A program made the translations under genes and the position numbers. 64,000 nucleotides of DNA from CAWDZK01 sp963807005. GTDB lineage: Bacteria; Actinomycetota; Actinomycetes; JACCUZ01. Each line of letters begins with the position of its first letter. Within the stretch, counting starts at the first letter, position 1. The stretch spans positions 248,001 to 312,000 of the forward strand of contig CAWDZK010000005.1 of assembly GCA_963807005.1 (NCBI GenBank), given 5' to 3'. The notes beneath the pieces were generated by a model. That model made no database searches. It was not told the origin of the DNA and was given only the letters and a program-made list of their open reading frames with translations. This document shows positions 18,970-28,425 of this stretch, one piece after another.

Positions 18970-19015
18970 GGCCGGCTGCGGGAAGGACGTGGCGGTCCCC
19001 GTGAGTTCCCAGCCC

Positions 19016-20389
19016 ATGACACACGACCTGATCGTCGTCGGCGGCGGAGCGGGCGGGATGGCAGCCGCGCGGACCGCCGCCCGTCTGGGCAAGCGGGTCG
19101 CGCTGGTGCAGGACGGCCCGATCGGCGGTGACTGCACCTTCACCGGCTGCGTCCCGTCCAAGACGCTGATCGAGGCCGCCGACAGCGACCTGCCGTTCGA
19201 GCAGGCCATGACCCGGGTGCGCGACGTCGTCGCGCGGATCGCGGCGACCGAGACCGCGGACGTGCTGCGCGGCGAAGGAGTCGACGTCGTCGAGGGGCGG
19301 GCCCAGCTGACCGGCCCCGGCGGGGTGACGGTGGACCATCGCCGGCTCAGCGCACCCCGGCTGGTGCTGGCCCTGGGTGCGGCACCCATGGTCCCGGACC
19401 TGCCCGGCTTGCGGGACGCGGACTACCTCACCAACGAGACCGTCTGGGACCTCACCACCCGCCCCTCCTCGCTGACCGTCCTCGGGGGCGGTGCGATCGG
19501 CTGCGAGCTCGCCCAGACCTTCGCCCGGTTCGGCACCACCGTGACCGTGGTGGAGGCCGCCGACCGGTTGCTCACCAAGGAGGAGCCGGCTGCCGGCGCG
19601 GTGATCGAGGACGCGCTCGTCCGCGAGGGCGTCAAGGTCCGCACCGGGGAGAAGGTCACCCGCGTGACCCAGCCTGGCAACGGCGTCGTCCGCGTCACGC
19701 TCGAGGGCGGCTCGACAGTCGACAGCGCGGCGCTGCTGGTCGCCGTCGGGCGCCGACCGGCGACCGACGGACTCGACCTGGACGCCGCGGGAGTGCGGCT
19801 CGACGACCGCGGCTACATCCAGGTCGACGACCGGCTGCGGGCCAACGGCGGCCACGTGTACGCCGTCGGCGACGTCACCGGAGCGCTGCAGTTCACCCAC
19901 GCCGCCGACGAGATGGGCCGGACCGCCGCGCTCAACGCCCTCCGCTGGCCGCTGCGGCTGCGGTTCAGGACCGACGCGGTGCCGTGGGTGACCTTCACCC
20001 GTCCCGAGGTGGCTCGGGTGGGCATGACCGAGGCCGAGGCCGCCGAGCACGGCGGCCGGGTCGCGCACCTGCCGATGAGCGAGGTCGACCGGGCCATCGC
20101 GGCGGACCGCACCGACGGGTTCATCACCCTGATCGCCGGCCCGCGGCTGCTCACCCGGAACCTGGCGGGCGGCCGCCTGCTCGGGGCGACGATCGTGGCC
20201 GAGCGGGCCGGCGAGATGATCCACGAGGTCGCCCTCGCGATGCGGGTGGGCGCCTTCACCGGCCGGCTGGCGCAGACCGTGCACGCCTACCCGACCTGGT
20301 CCACGGGCGTCCGGAGCGCTGCTGCCCAGTTCTTCGTCGAGCTCGACGGCCGCAGCGCCCGACCCGCCCGGGCTGGCAGCGAGGGCTGA
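19016..20389 (+). CDS. FAD/NAD(P)-dependent disulfide oxidoreductase, mercuric-reductase-like
   Basis: 457 residues of the class I pyridine-nucleotide disulfide oxidoreductase family. FAD site VVGGGAGGMAAARTA; redox pair C40/C45 in GGDCTFTGCVPSK; NAD(P) site VLGGGAIGCELAQTFARFG; FAD site 2 HVYAVGDVTG; dimer-interface motif HAYPTWSTG. It lacks the MerA N-terminal HMA domain and the C-terminal Cys pair, so true Hg(II) reduction is unlikely. ATG 19016 is chosen; GTG 18989 or 19001 would add up to nine residues. It heads the gene run with the radical SAM protein and ABC transporter. Confidence 0.88.
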   Translation: MTHDLIVVGGGAGGMAAARTAARLGKRVALVQDGPIGGDCTFTGCVPSKTLIEAADSDLPFEQAMTRVRDVVARIAATETADVLRGEGVDVVEGRAQLTGPGGVTVDHRRLSAPRLVLALGAAPMVPDLPGLRDADYLTNETVWDLTTRPSSLTVLGGGAIGCELAQTFARFGTTVTVVEAADRLLTKEEPAAGAVIEDALVREGVKVRTGEKVTRVTQPGNGVVRVTLEGGSTVDSAALLVAVGRRPATDGLDLDAAGVRLDDRGYIQVDDRLRANGGHVYAVGDVTGALQFTHAADEMGRTAALNALRWPLRLRFRTDAVPWVTFTRPEVARVGMTEAEAAEHGGRVAHLPMSEVDRAIAADRTDGFITLIAGPRLLTRNLAGGRLLGATIVAERAGEMIHEVALAMRVGAFTGRLAQTVHAYPTWSTGVRSAAAQFFVELDGRSARPARAGSEG

Positions 20390-20616
20390 GCGCGGCGCGC
20401 GCGGACGGTCTTCCACACCGCGGGACGACACGACCCGTCTCACCCGCGTCTGCGCCGACCCGCCACCGGGAAGGGGGAACGGGGATCGCCGGGTTCCTCC
20501 CCAGAGTCCGACCCGGTCCGACCCGGACGACCGAACCGTGCCGGGCCGGGCACCGAACCAGGACGAGCACGACCCGACCCGAGCGGGCCGGGAGCCAGGG
20601 AGAGGACGACAGCGAC

Positions 20617-22069
20617 GTGGGACTGCTCGCACGGGCTCGGGCACTGGCACGCGTGGTCCGGTACGGCGATCCGGAGTTCACCGCTGCGCTGGCTGACCCG
20701 GTGGGCCGGGCTGCCGGACGTCGTGAAGACGCCGGGGCAGGTCCTCGGCCGCAAGGCCGTCGGCTGCGAGGGCACGCACGGGGTGTTCCCGAAGTGCAAC
20801 CTGGCCTGCACCCCGTGCTACCACTCCCGGGACGCCAACCGGGTGCGCGTCGACGGTGGGCACACGGTGCGCGAGGTCCGCGAGCAGATGCGGCTGCTGC
20901 GCCAGCACCGCGGCCCGTACGCTCACGCCCAGCTGATCGGCGGCGAGGTGACCCTCCTCGCACCGGAGGACCACGCCGAGACCATCGCGGTCATGCGCGA
21001 GAACGGCCGCGAGCCGATGAGCATGAGCCACGGCGACTTCGACTACGACTACCTCGAGCGGCTGGCGGTCGGGCCGGACGGCCGGCGCCGGTTCGACAAG
21101 CTGTCCTTCGCCGGGCACTTCGACATGTTCATGTTCGGCCGGCGCGGCATCAACCGTCCGTCCGACGAGCTGTCCCTCTCGCCCTACCGGCGCCGCTTCA
21201 CCGAGATGTTCACGCGGCTGCGACGCGAGCACGGCGTCAAGTCCTTCCTGGCCCACAACATGACGGTCACGCCGGCCAACCTCGAGCAGGTGTCCGACGT
21301 CGTGCGCGACGCCACCCGGATGGGCTTCGGCATGCTGTCCTTCCAACCCGCCGCCTTCCTCGGTGACGACCGTCGCTGGCACGAGAGCTATCGCGACGCC
21401 ACCCCGGACTCGGTGTGGGGAGAGATGGAGAAGGGCGTCGGCAGCACGCTCGACTACCGCGTCTTCGAGAACGGTGACGTTCGCTGCAACCGCACCGCGT
21501 ACGGGTTCTACGTCGGGGACACCTGGCACCCGTTCATCGACGGCGCCGACCCGCGCGACCTCGCGGCGAGGGACGCCTTCCTCGACCGGTTCGGCCACGT
21601 GATGTTCGGCGGCACGCGGCCGGGCCTGCTGGCGGCCCAGATCGTGCGGGTCCTGCTGCGCCACCCCGGCACGACGCCGATGGCGGTCGCCTGGTCGGCC
21701 CGGGCAGTACGCCGGGTCGGACTGCGCACCCTGCTACGGCACCGCCGGGTGCGACCCGTCTCCTTCGTCATGCACCAGTTCATGGACGCCGAGGACGTCG
21801 CGCCGGCGTGGGCGATGATGCAGCGCGGCGAGACCAGTACCGACCCGCACCTGACGTCGGTGCAGGAGCGGCTGGCCGCCTGCCACTACGCGATGGCGCA
21901 CCCGGAGAACGGCACCCTCGTCCCGGCCTGCGTGCAGCACGCCGTCCTCGACCCGGTGGAGAACGAGGCGCTGCGCACCCTGCTTCCCCTGACCGAGATC
22001 CGCACCCGCACCGGCGGCAGCCGGCCGCTGACCGGCGCGGCGGCTCCCGACGCCGCGGTCGGGAGCTAG
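20617..22069 (+). CDS. Radical SAM protein, with apparent frameshift near its start
   Basis: The uninterrupted frame runs from GTG 20723 to 22069 (448 residues). It carries the [4Fe-4S] motif CX3CX2C (cysteines at 20795, 20807, 20816) in GTHGVFPKCNLACTPCYHS, the GGEVTLL element and a Cys-containing C-terminal region. A better start is GTG 20617, 10 bases after GGGAGAGGA; it opens MGLLARARALARVVRYGDPE and then loses frame. Removing one C from 20697-20699 joins the two as ...FTAALADRWAGLPDVVKTP. The reaction is unknown. Neighbours are a MerA-like oxidoreductase and a CDP-alcohol phosphatidyltransferase. Confidence 0.82.
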
Positions 22070-22073
22070 CCGG

Positions 22074-22778
22074 ATGTTGGACGTGCGGATGCGCGCGGCG
22101 ACCGCGCCGGTGCTGGACGGTGTCGCCGTCCGGCTTGCTGTCGCCGGAGTACGCCCCGGAGCGGTGACCGCGGCCGGCTGGCTCCTGGGCGTCGGTGCCT
22201 GCGTTGCCGTCGCGGCCGGCATGTGGCCGGCGGCCCTCGTGCTGTGGCTGGGCAACCGGCTGCTGGACGGGCTGGACGGCGCGGTCGCGCGGGTGCACGG
22301 GCCGACCGAGCGCGGCGGCTTCCTGGACATCGTCGCCGACTTCAGCATCTACACCGGGTTCGTGCTCGGCGTCGCGATCGCCGTACCGTCAGCCCGGCTC
22401 GCCTGTGTCGCCCTGCTCAGCGCGTACTACGTCTCCGGAACGGCGCTTCTTGCGGTGTCCTCGCTCCTGGAGCGGCGTCGGCACTCCCGCGGGGACGAGC
22501 GGTCCCTGCGGTTCGTCGGAGGCCTGGCCGAAGGCACCGAGACGGTCGTCGTCTACGCGCTCTTCACCGTGTTCCCGTCGCAGGCCGAGCTGATCGCCTG
22601 GCTCTTCGCCGTCGCGGTCGCGATCACCGCCGGGCAGCGGATCGCCTTCGGTGTCCGCGTGCTCACGGCCGAGGACAGCCTGCCTGGCGTGGGTCCGGAG
22701 GCCGTACGCACAGAAACCCGCTGGTCGTCGGCCCCGATGCGACCCAGCCCGGCCCCGGCCGCGACCGGCACCGACTGA
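22074..22778 (+). CDS. CDP-alcohol phosphatidyltransferase family protein
   Basis: 234 residues, several membrane helices. The diagnostic metal-binding motif DX2DGX2ARX8GX3DX3D is present as DGLDGAVAR, then GGFLDIVAD (about residues 64-90). The enzyme would join a CDP-linked lipid to an alcohol acceptor in the membrane. It starts 4 bases after the radical SAM stop. E. coli YnjF, of the same family, is likewise encoded with ynjBCD, so the association is conserved across phyla; the acceptor may be a product of the radical SAM enzyme (inference). Confidence 0.88.
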   Translation: MLDVRMRAATAPVLDGVAVRLAVAGVRPGAVTAAGWLLGVGACVAVAAGMWPAALVLWLGNRLLDGLDGAVARVHGPTERGGFLDIVADFSIYTGFVLGVAIAVPSARLACVALLSAYYVSGTALLAVSSLLERRRHSRGDERSLRFVGGLAEGTETVVVYALFTVFPSQAELIAWLFAVAVAITAGQRIAFGVRVLTAEDSLPGVGPEAVRTETRWSSAPMRPSPAPAATGTD

Positions 22779-22803
22779 CCCTCTTCCCTACCTCGGAGAC
22801 CCC

Positions 22804-24057
22804 GTGTCCTTCTCTTCCGCATCGTCCCGTCGCCGGGCCGGCACCGTCGGCCTCGTCGCCGGTGCGCTGGCCGTGCTGACCGCGTGCGGCGGTGCGGCGA
22901 CGACCCGTCCGCAGTCGAGCGCGAGTGCCGACGACTGGTCGGCCGTGCTCCAGGAGGCCAGGGGCCAGACCGTCAACTGGTACATGTACGGCGGTGACGA
23001 CGGGCTGAACTCGTTCGTCAGCGGCTACCTGGCCGACCGGCTGCGCGCCGAGGGCGTCACGGTCAACCAGGTCAAGATCACCGACACCGTGGACGCGGTC
23101 AACAAGGTGCTCGCCGAGAAGCAGGCCGGCCGGGACGGCGGCGCCGTGGACCTGATCTGGGTCAACGGCGAGAACTTCGCGACCGGCAAGCAGGCGGGTC
23201 TCTGGCACTGCGGCTACGTCCAGGACCTGCCGAACGCGAGCCAGGTCGACTTCACCGACCCGGCCGTTCGCAACGACTTCGGCGTCCCGGTCGACGGCTG
23301 CGAGTCGGTGTGGCAGCAGGCCGACTCGGCGCTGGTCTACGACAGCGCCGCGCTGGACGCCGGCGACGTCGCGTCCGTCGGGTCGCTGTTCGCATGGGCG
23401 AGGCGGAACCCGGGCCGGTTCACCTACCCGGCGCTACCGGACTTCACCGGGTCGATGGCGGTGCGGACCTTTCTCTACGACTCGGCCGGCGGCCCGACCG
23501 CACTGGGCTCCTCGGCCGACGGCCCGTCGTTCACCGCGGCGTCCGACCGTCTGTACCGCCGGCTGAACGACATCGAGCCGTCCCTGTGGCGCCGGGGCGA
23601 CACCTACCCTGCCAGCCAGGACGACGTCGAGAAGCTGTACGCCTCCGGGGAGATCGACGCCTTCCTCACCTACGGCCCAGGCGCCGTCGGTCAGAAGGTG
23701 CGCGACGGGGTGTTCCCCCCCAGCACCCGCGAGACGGTCCTCGATGTCGGCAACATCGCCAACAACAGCTTCGTCGCCATTCCCTACAACGCGCGGCACA
23801 AGGCAGCCGCCATGGTGCTGGCCGACCAGCTGCTCGACCCGGACACCCAGCTCGAGCTCTACCGGACGACCGGCGCCTACCCCGCGATCGACCTCTCCTC
23901 CCTGCCCACAGCGCAACGCGAGGCGTTCGACGCCGTCGACCTCGGCCCGTCGGTGCTGCCGATCAGCGAGCTCACGGCCAACACCGTGCCCGAGCTGCCG
24001 GCCGAGTTCGTCACCCGGATCGAGGCCGACTGGAAGACCCGTGTCCTGCAGCAGTAG
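22804..24057 (+). CDS. YnjB-like ABC transporter substrate-binding lipoprotein
   Basis: 417 residues. A lipoprotein signal peptide ends in LTAC (lipobox). The mature part matches the YnjB family by NWYMYGGDDGLNSFVSGYL and especially VDLIWVNGENF, then FTYPALPDFTGS. It would capture a ligand outside the membrane for the permeases that follow. GTG 22804 follows a GGAG. The substrate of this family is not established; thiamine or a metal complex have been guessed for relatives. The permease genes start 10 bases downstream. Confidence 0.85.
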   Translation: MSFSSASSRRRAGTVGLVAGALAVLTACGGAATTRPQSSASADDWSAVLQEARGQTVNWYMYGGDDGLNSFVSGYLADRLRAEGVTVNQVKITDTVDAVNKVLAEKQAGRDGGAVDLIWVNGENFATGKQAGLWHCGYVQDLPNASQVDFTDPAVRNDFGVPVDGCESVWQQADSALVYDSAALDAGDVASVGSLFAWARRNPGRFTYPALPDFTGSMAVRTFLYDSAGGPTALGSSADGPSFTAASDRLYRRLNDIEPSLWRRGDTYPASQDDVEKLYASGEIDAFLTYGPGAVGQKVRDGVFPPSTRETVLDVGNIANNSFVAIPYNARHKAAAMVLADQLLDPDTQLELYRTTGAYPAIDLSSLPTAQREAFDAVDLGPSVLPISELTANTVPELPAEFVTRIEADWKTRVLQQ

Positions 24058-24066
24058 GGCCGGCCG

Positions 24067-25017
24067 GTGACCGGCCGGCTGACCCACGACGGCTCCGCCG
24101 CCGGGCCGGCTTCCCCGCCGTCGGCGCGGTGGCGGCGGGGCCGCCCGGTCCGGCTGCCGCGCACCGCGCGCATCGTCCTGCTGCTGAGCCCGGCTCTGAC
24201 CGTGGTCCTCACCCTGTTCGTCGGCGGTCTCTCGCTGGGCGTGGCGCAGTCGCTCGGCTACCTGCCCTTCCTGTCCGGCTGGACGTGGAACGTGCAGGCC
24301 TACCAGCGGCTGTGGGAGGACCCCGCGGTGCGCGCCTCGTTCGCCCTGACCGCCCGGATCGGGGTGATCTCGACGGTCCTGTCGACCGTGCTCGGCGTGG
24401 GCTGCGCCCTGGTGGTGCACCGGATGCGGCGCGCCAGGCGGCTGGTCGGCGCGGTGTTCGCCTCGACCCTGCCGGTGCCGCACCTGGTCGGTGGCCTGAC
24501 CATGCTGCTGCTGCTCTCCCAGAGCGGCGCGCTGTCGCGGGTCACCCACGCCGTCGGGCTCACCGACGCACCGGCCGACTTCCCCGCTCTCACGGCGGAC
24601 GCTTTCGGCTGGGCGATCATCGCCGAGTACGTGTGGAAGGAGACGCCTTTCGTGGGGGTGGTGGCCCTTGCTGCGCTCTCCGGCGGCGTGGACGAGCTCG
24701 AGGCTGCGGCCCGAACGCTCGGCGCCTCGACCTGGCAGCGGTTCCGGCACGTGGTGCTGCCGCTGATCTCACCGGCCGTCGCGGCCACCTCCGTCCTGGT
24801 CTTCGCCTTCACCGTCGGCAGCTACGAGGTGCCGCTGCTGCTCGGCCGTCCGTTCCCCGCCGCCCTGCCGGTCGTGGCGCTGCAGTACCAGCAGGACGTC
24901 GACCTGGGCGCCCGACCGGTCGCGATGGCGGTCGCGGTGGTGATCGCGGTCGTGGTCTCCGCCCTCGTCCTCGTGTACATGGCGGCGATGGACCGGCTCG
25001 TGCGACGGTCCCCGTGA
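24067..25017 (+). CDS. ABC transporter permease (first half of YnjC-like pair)
   Basis: 316 residues, about six membrane helices and the EAA loop LEAAARTLGASTWQRFRHVVLPLISPA (about 217-243), which contacts the ATPase. E. coli YnjC is a single fused protein carrying both permease halves; here they are separate genes joined by a 4-base GTGA overlap at 25014-25017. Confidence 0.9.
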   Translation: MTGRLTHDGSAAGPASPPSARWRRGRPVRLPRTARIVLLLSPALTVVLTLFVGGLSLGVAQSLGYLPFLSGWTWNVQAYQRLWEDPAVRASFALTARIGVISTVLSTVLGVGCALVVHRMRRARRLVGAVFASTLPVPHLVGGLTMLLLLSQSGALSRVTHAVGLTDAPADFPALTADAFGWAIIAEYVWKETPFVGVVALAALSGGVDELEAAARTLGASTWQRFRHVVLPLISPAVAATSVLVFAFTVGSYEVPLLLGRPFPAALPVVALQYQQDVDLGARPVAMAVAVVIAVVVSALVLVYMAAMDRLVRRSP

Positions 25018-25817
25018 GGCGCCGCCTCGCGGTCGCCGCGATCGTGGCGGGCACGCTGATCCCGTTGCTGCCGCTTGTGGTCTGGGCCGTGGCCGGGCCG
25101 TGGCGCTACCCCGCCCTCCTGCCGGGCGGCCTCTCCAGCCGGGGCCTTCGGCTGCTGGTGGACCCGGAGTCCGACGTTCTCACCGGACTGGTGACGTCGC
25201 TGGGGATCGGCGCCGCGGTCACCGTCCTTGCGCTGCTCGTCGGTGTGCCCGCCGGCCGCGCCCTCGGGCTGTACCGCTTCCGCGGCCGGCGGCTCGTGCA
25301 GTTCCTGCTGCTCGCCCCCGCGATCGTGCCCGGGCTGGCCGCGCTGCTCGGAACGCAGGTCTTCTTCCTGCGCTACGGCCTCGCGGACACCGTCCAGGGG
25401 GTGGTGCTCGTCCAGCTGGTGCCGGCCGTTCCGTATGTCACCCTGGTGATGGCAGGCGCGTTCGGCAACTACGACGTGGGCTACGAGGACCAGGCCAGGC
25501 TGCTGGGTGCCGGACCATGGCGCGCGCTCACGCACGTGACGCTGCCGGCGCTCCGGCCGGCGCTCGTGGTGGCGGCCTTCTTCGCATTCCTCATCTCGTG
25601 GAGCGAGTACGTGCTGACGTTGCTGATCGGGGGCGGCGTGGTGAAGACCTTGCCGCTGCTGCTGTTCGCCTACGCCCGCGGCTCCGACCTGACCGAGGCG
25701 GCGGCGGTCGCGCTGCTGCTCGTCACGCCGCCGCTGCTGCTGGTCGCGCTGCTGGCGCGCGACCTGGTTCCTGGCCGCGAGGCTCGTGGACCGGTCATCG
25801 GGCTGGGACGACTGTGA
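25014..25817 (+). CDS. ABC transporter permease (second half of YnjC-like pair)
   Basis: 267 residues starting at GTG 25014 in the overlap with the first permease. About six membrane helices; EAA loop EDQARLLGAGPWRALTHVTLPALRPAL (about 164-190). Its stop overlaps the ATPase start by 4 bases (25814-25817), so the three subunits are made in a coupled way. Confidence 0.9.
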   Translation: MRRRLAVAAIVAGTLIPLLPLVVWAVAGPWRYPALLPGGLSSRGLRLLVDPESDVLTGLVTSLGIGAAVTVLALLVGVPAGRALGLYRFRGRRLVQFLLLAPAIVPGLAALLGTQVFFLRYGLADTVQGVVLVQLVPAVPYVTLVMAGAFGNYDVGYEDQARLLGAGPWRALTHVTLPALRPALVVAAFFAFLISWSEYVLTLLIGGGVVKTLPLLLFAYARGSDLTEAAAVALLLVTPPLLLVALLARDLVPGREARGPVIGLGRL

Positions 25818-26911
25818 CCACCGACGCCACCGCCCTGACCGTCAGCGGCCTGACGAAGAGGTTCGCAGGTGCCGCCGACCCCGCCGTGCACGACCTCGAC
25901 CTGGCCCTGGCGGCCGGGTCGCTGACGGCGCTGCTCGGCCCGAGCGGCTGCGGGAAGAGCACGACCCTCAACCTGGTGGCCGGGCTGCTCGAGCCGGACA
26001 CCGGGGACGTCTGCTTCGGCGACCGGTCGGTGCTCGGTGTCCCGCCCGAACGCCGCCCGGTCGCAATGGTCTCGCAGAAGGCGTTGCTGTTCCCGCACCT
26101 CTCGGTCGCCGACAACGTGGGCTTCGGCCTGCGGATGCGCCGGGTGCCACGCCGGGAGCGCTCGCGTCAGGTCTCGCAGATGCTCGCCCTGGTCGGGCTC
26201 GACGGCTACGGCGGTCGCCGGGTGCACCAGCTGTCCGGCGGCCAGGAGCAGCGCGTCGCCCTGGCGCGGGCACTGGTGACGAACCCTCGCGTCCTGCTGC
26301 TCGACGAGCCGTTCTCGGCGCTGGACTCCGAGCTGCGGGCGCAGATGAGGTTGCTGGTGCGCGAGGTGCAGCGCCGGCTGGCGGTGACCACGCTGTTCGT
26401 CACCCACGACCAGTCCGAGGCGGTGGAGCTCGCCGACACCATCGCGCTGATGCTCGACGGGCGGCTCGAGCAGATCGGTCCGCCCCGACAGTTCTACGAG
26501 CACCCGGCGACGGCAGCGGCCGCTCGGTTCTTCGGTGCCACGAACCTGCTGCCGGGCACGTTGTGCGGCGCCGTCTTCGACACCTCGGTGGGCGTCGTCA
26601 CGGTGGGTCAGGAGGGTCCTGACGGCCCCGGCCTGCTCGTGCTGCGACCGGAGGCGCTTCGGCTGACAGAGGGTTCCGGGCGCAACATCCTGGCCGGGAC
26701 CGTGGTCGCCGCCGACTACCGCGGCACCCACACGAGCGTGACCGTGGCTGTGCCGCCGACAGCGACCCGAGATCGCGCCGGCCGCGATCCCGGGAGCACC
26801 GACGGTGTCGTCCTGCAGGTGACCGCACCCGCGGGCGCCGCCGTGCTCGTCGGCGACCGGGTCGGGGTCCACGTGTCGCCCGCGGCCGCGGCGGTCGTCC
26901 CGCCCGGCTGA
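25814..26911 (+). CDS. ABC transporter ATP-binding protein (YnjD-like)
   Basis: 365 residues. Walker A GPSGCGKST, Q-loop VSQKALLFPHL, signature LSGGQEQRVALARAL, Walker B VLLLDEPFSALD and H-switch VTHDQSEAVEL are all present, followed by a C-terminal TOBE-like regulatory part (LRPEALRL onward). It energises the two permeases and closes the gene run. It is longer than YnjD because of the C-terminal domain, resembling spermidine/iron/thiamine-type importers. Confidence 0.93.
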   Translation: MTTDATALTVSGLTKRFAGAADPAVHDLDLALAAGSLTALLGPSGCGKSTTLNLVAGLLEPDTGDVCFGDRSVLGVPPERRPVAMVSQKALLFPHLSVADNVGFGLRMRRVPRRERSRQVSQMLALVGLDGYGGRRVHQLSGGQEQRVALARALVTNPRVLLLDEPFSALDSELRAQMRLLVREVQRRLAVTTLFVTHDQSEAVELADTIALMLDGRLEQIGPPRQFYEHPATAAAARFFGATNLLPGTLCGAVFDTSVGVVTVGQEGPDGPGLLVLRPEALRLTEGSGRNILAGTVVAADYRGTHTSVTVAVPPTATRDRAGRDPGSTDGVVLQVTAPAGAAVLVGDRVGVHVSPAAAAVVPPG

Positions 26912-26985
26912 CCAGGCACAGGACCGTCGGAGCCGCGGCCCCGCACCGGGGGAAGGTCCGACCGGACCGGGCGGGTTCCTTGGGC

Positions 26986-28186
26986 ATGGGTACCGCGCGA
27001 ACGTCCTGGAGCAGGGTGAGCCTGCTCGTCGCGCTGCTCGCCCTGGTGCTGGTGAGCTGCGGGTCGGGAGCCGACGTGGCAGCGCCTGACACGGCTCGGG
27101 GCTCGACGGTCCTGGTCGAGCAGGTGCCAGGCTCGCCGGCCGAGGACGTCCCGTCTGCCCTCGATGACCCCGCTGACTGCCCGGCTGCCGACCCCGCTCG
27201 TCGACGTCGACCGCCTGATCAGCGGCGGGCCACCCCCGGACGGGATCCCCGCCATCGACGAGCCGCGGTTCACCACGGCGGACCAGGTGGACTTCCTCGC
27301 CGAGAGCGAGCCGGTGCTCGCCCTGGACCTCGACGGCATCGCACGCGCTTACCCGGTGCAGGTCGTGATCTGGCACGAGATCGTCAACGACACCGTCGGT
27401 GGCACGCCGCTGGCCGTGACGTACTGCCCCCTGTGCAACTCGGCGCTGGCCTTCGACCGGCGGGCCGCAGGGCGGGTCCTGACCTTCGGGGTGTCCGGCC
27501 GGCTGTACAACTCCGACCTGGTGATGTTCGACCGGCAGACGAAGTCGCTCTGGCCCCAGCTGGAAGGCCGCGCTGTGGCGGGGGTGCTGACCGGGACCGA
27601 GCTGGCGGCGATCACCGTCCAGACAGTGCCGTGGGGGGTGTGGCGCGATGCGCACCCGCGCGGCCAGGTGCTCACCCGCGACACGGGGTACGACCGGGAC
27701 TACGGCCGCAACCCGTACGTGGGCTACGACCAGCCGGACACCGACCCGTTCCTGCTGGACGTCGAGGCCGACGACCGGCTCCCGGCGAAGACCCGCGTGG
27801 TGGGGCTGGGCGAGGGGGCCGCCGCCGTCGCGGTCGTCACCTCCGAGCTGCAGGACGACGGGGTGCGCGAGGTGACCGTCGACAGCAGTCCGGTGGTGCT
27901 GCTGGCACTGCCGGGTCTGGCCTCCGCGCTGGACACCGCCGAGGTCGCCGACGGCCGGGACGTGGGCGTGACCGGGGCGTTCTCCCCGGTCGTGAACGGT
28001 CAGCGGGTGACGTTCCGCCGGGTCGAGGCAGGTTTCGTCGACGACCAGACCGGATCCGCCTGGTCGGTTCTCGGTCGCGCGACGTCCGGGCCCCTGGCGG
28101 GCACCCAGCTCGACCGGGTCCGGCACGTCGACACGTTCTGGTTCGCCTGGGTCCTGTTCCAGCCCGACACCGACCTGGTGGACTGA
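26986..28186 (+). CDS. DUF3179 lipoprotein, with apparent frameshift after the signal region
   Basis: The DUF3179 domain is open from ATG 27164 to 28186 (RAYPVQVVIWHEIVNDTVGG, TYCPLCNSALAF, PWGVWRDAHPRGQVLTRDTG). A lipoprotein signal lies upstream in another frame from ATG 26986 (MGTARTSW..., lipobox LVSC) and runs into the domain if one C is removed from the run 27168-27171, giving SALDDPLTARLPTPLVDV. DUF3179 proteins are usually exported, which supports joining them. CPLC may bind metal; the function is unknown. It follows the ABC ATPase by about 75 bases. Confidence 0.78.
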
Positions 28187-28411
28187 CTCGTCCTGCTCCC
28201 ACGACACCGGGCGTGGAGCCGGAGCTCGTCAGCGGACCGATGACATCAGCGGCCGGTCCGGGCATCACTGGTGCACGCGGCCCGACGTACCGCCACCGGG
28301 CTGCCGGCCGGCCGGCTCCAGGACCCGGCTGGGCGCATCCGGGAGTTCGCCTCCCGACGCGCTGGCCGCCTGGCGACCAGGATCCGCGGCCGCCGCCCGG
28401 CCAGCGCCACC

Positions 28412-28417
28412 TAAGAT
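28412..28417 (+). promoter_or_regulatory. -10 element for leaderless start of hybrid kinase
   Basis: TAAGAT ends 8 bases before the GTG at 28426, and no Shine-Dalgarno lies between, which fits transcription starting at or near the start codon. Confidence 0.45.
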
Positions 28418-28425
28418 CCCCGGGT

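Noticed and set aside
19016..20389. True mercuric reductase
   Set aside because: The N-terminal metal-binding domain and C-terminal cysteine pair are missing and no merR or mer transport gene is nearby.
19016..20389. E3 (dihydrolipoamide dehydrogenase) of the 2-oxoacid dehydrogenase complex
   Set aside because: It lies 28 kb away in another gene set and is closer in pattern to MerA-like oxidoreductases.
20390..20616. Intergenic stretch checked for a small gene or RNA
   Set aside because: Only a 10-base tandem repeat (TCCGACCCGG twice, about 20506-20525) was seen; nothing supports a gene.
25670..28207. 845-codon minus-strand open frame
   Set aside because: Antisense to the ABC ATPase and DUF3179 genes, which carry clear motifs; composition (His/Gly/Arg/Asp-rich) is that of a shadow frame.
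28187..28425. Gap before the hybrid kinase checked for a gene
   Set aside because: The open frame here is a chance extension of the kinase frame without start signals.
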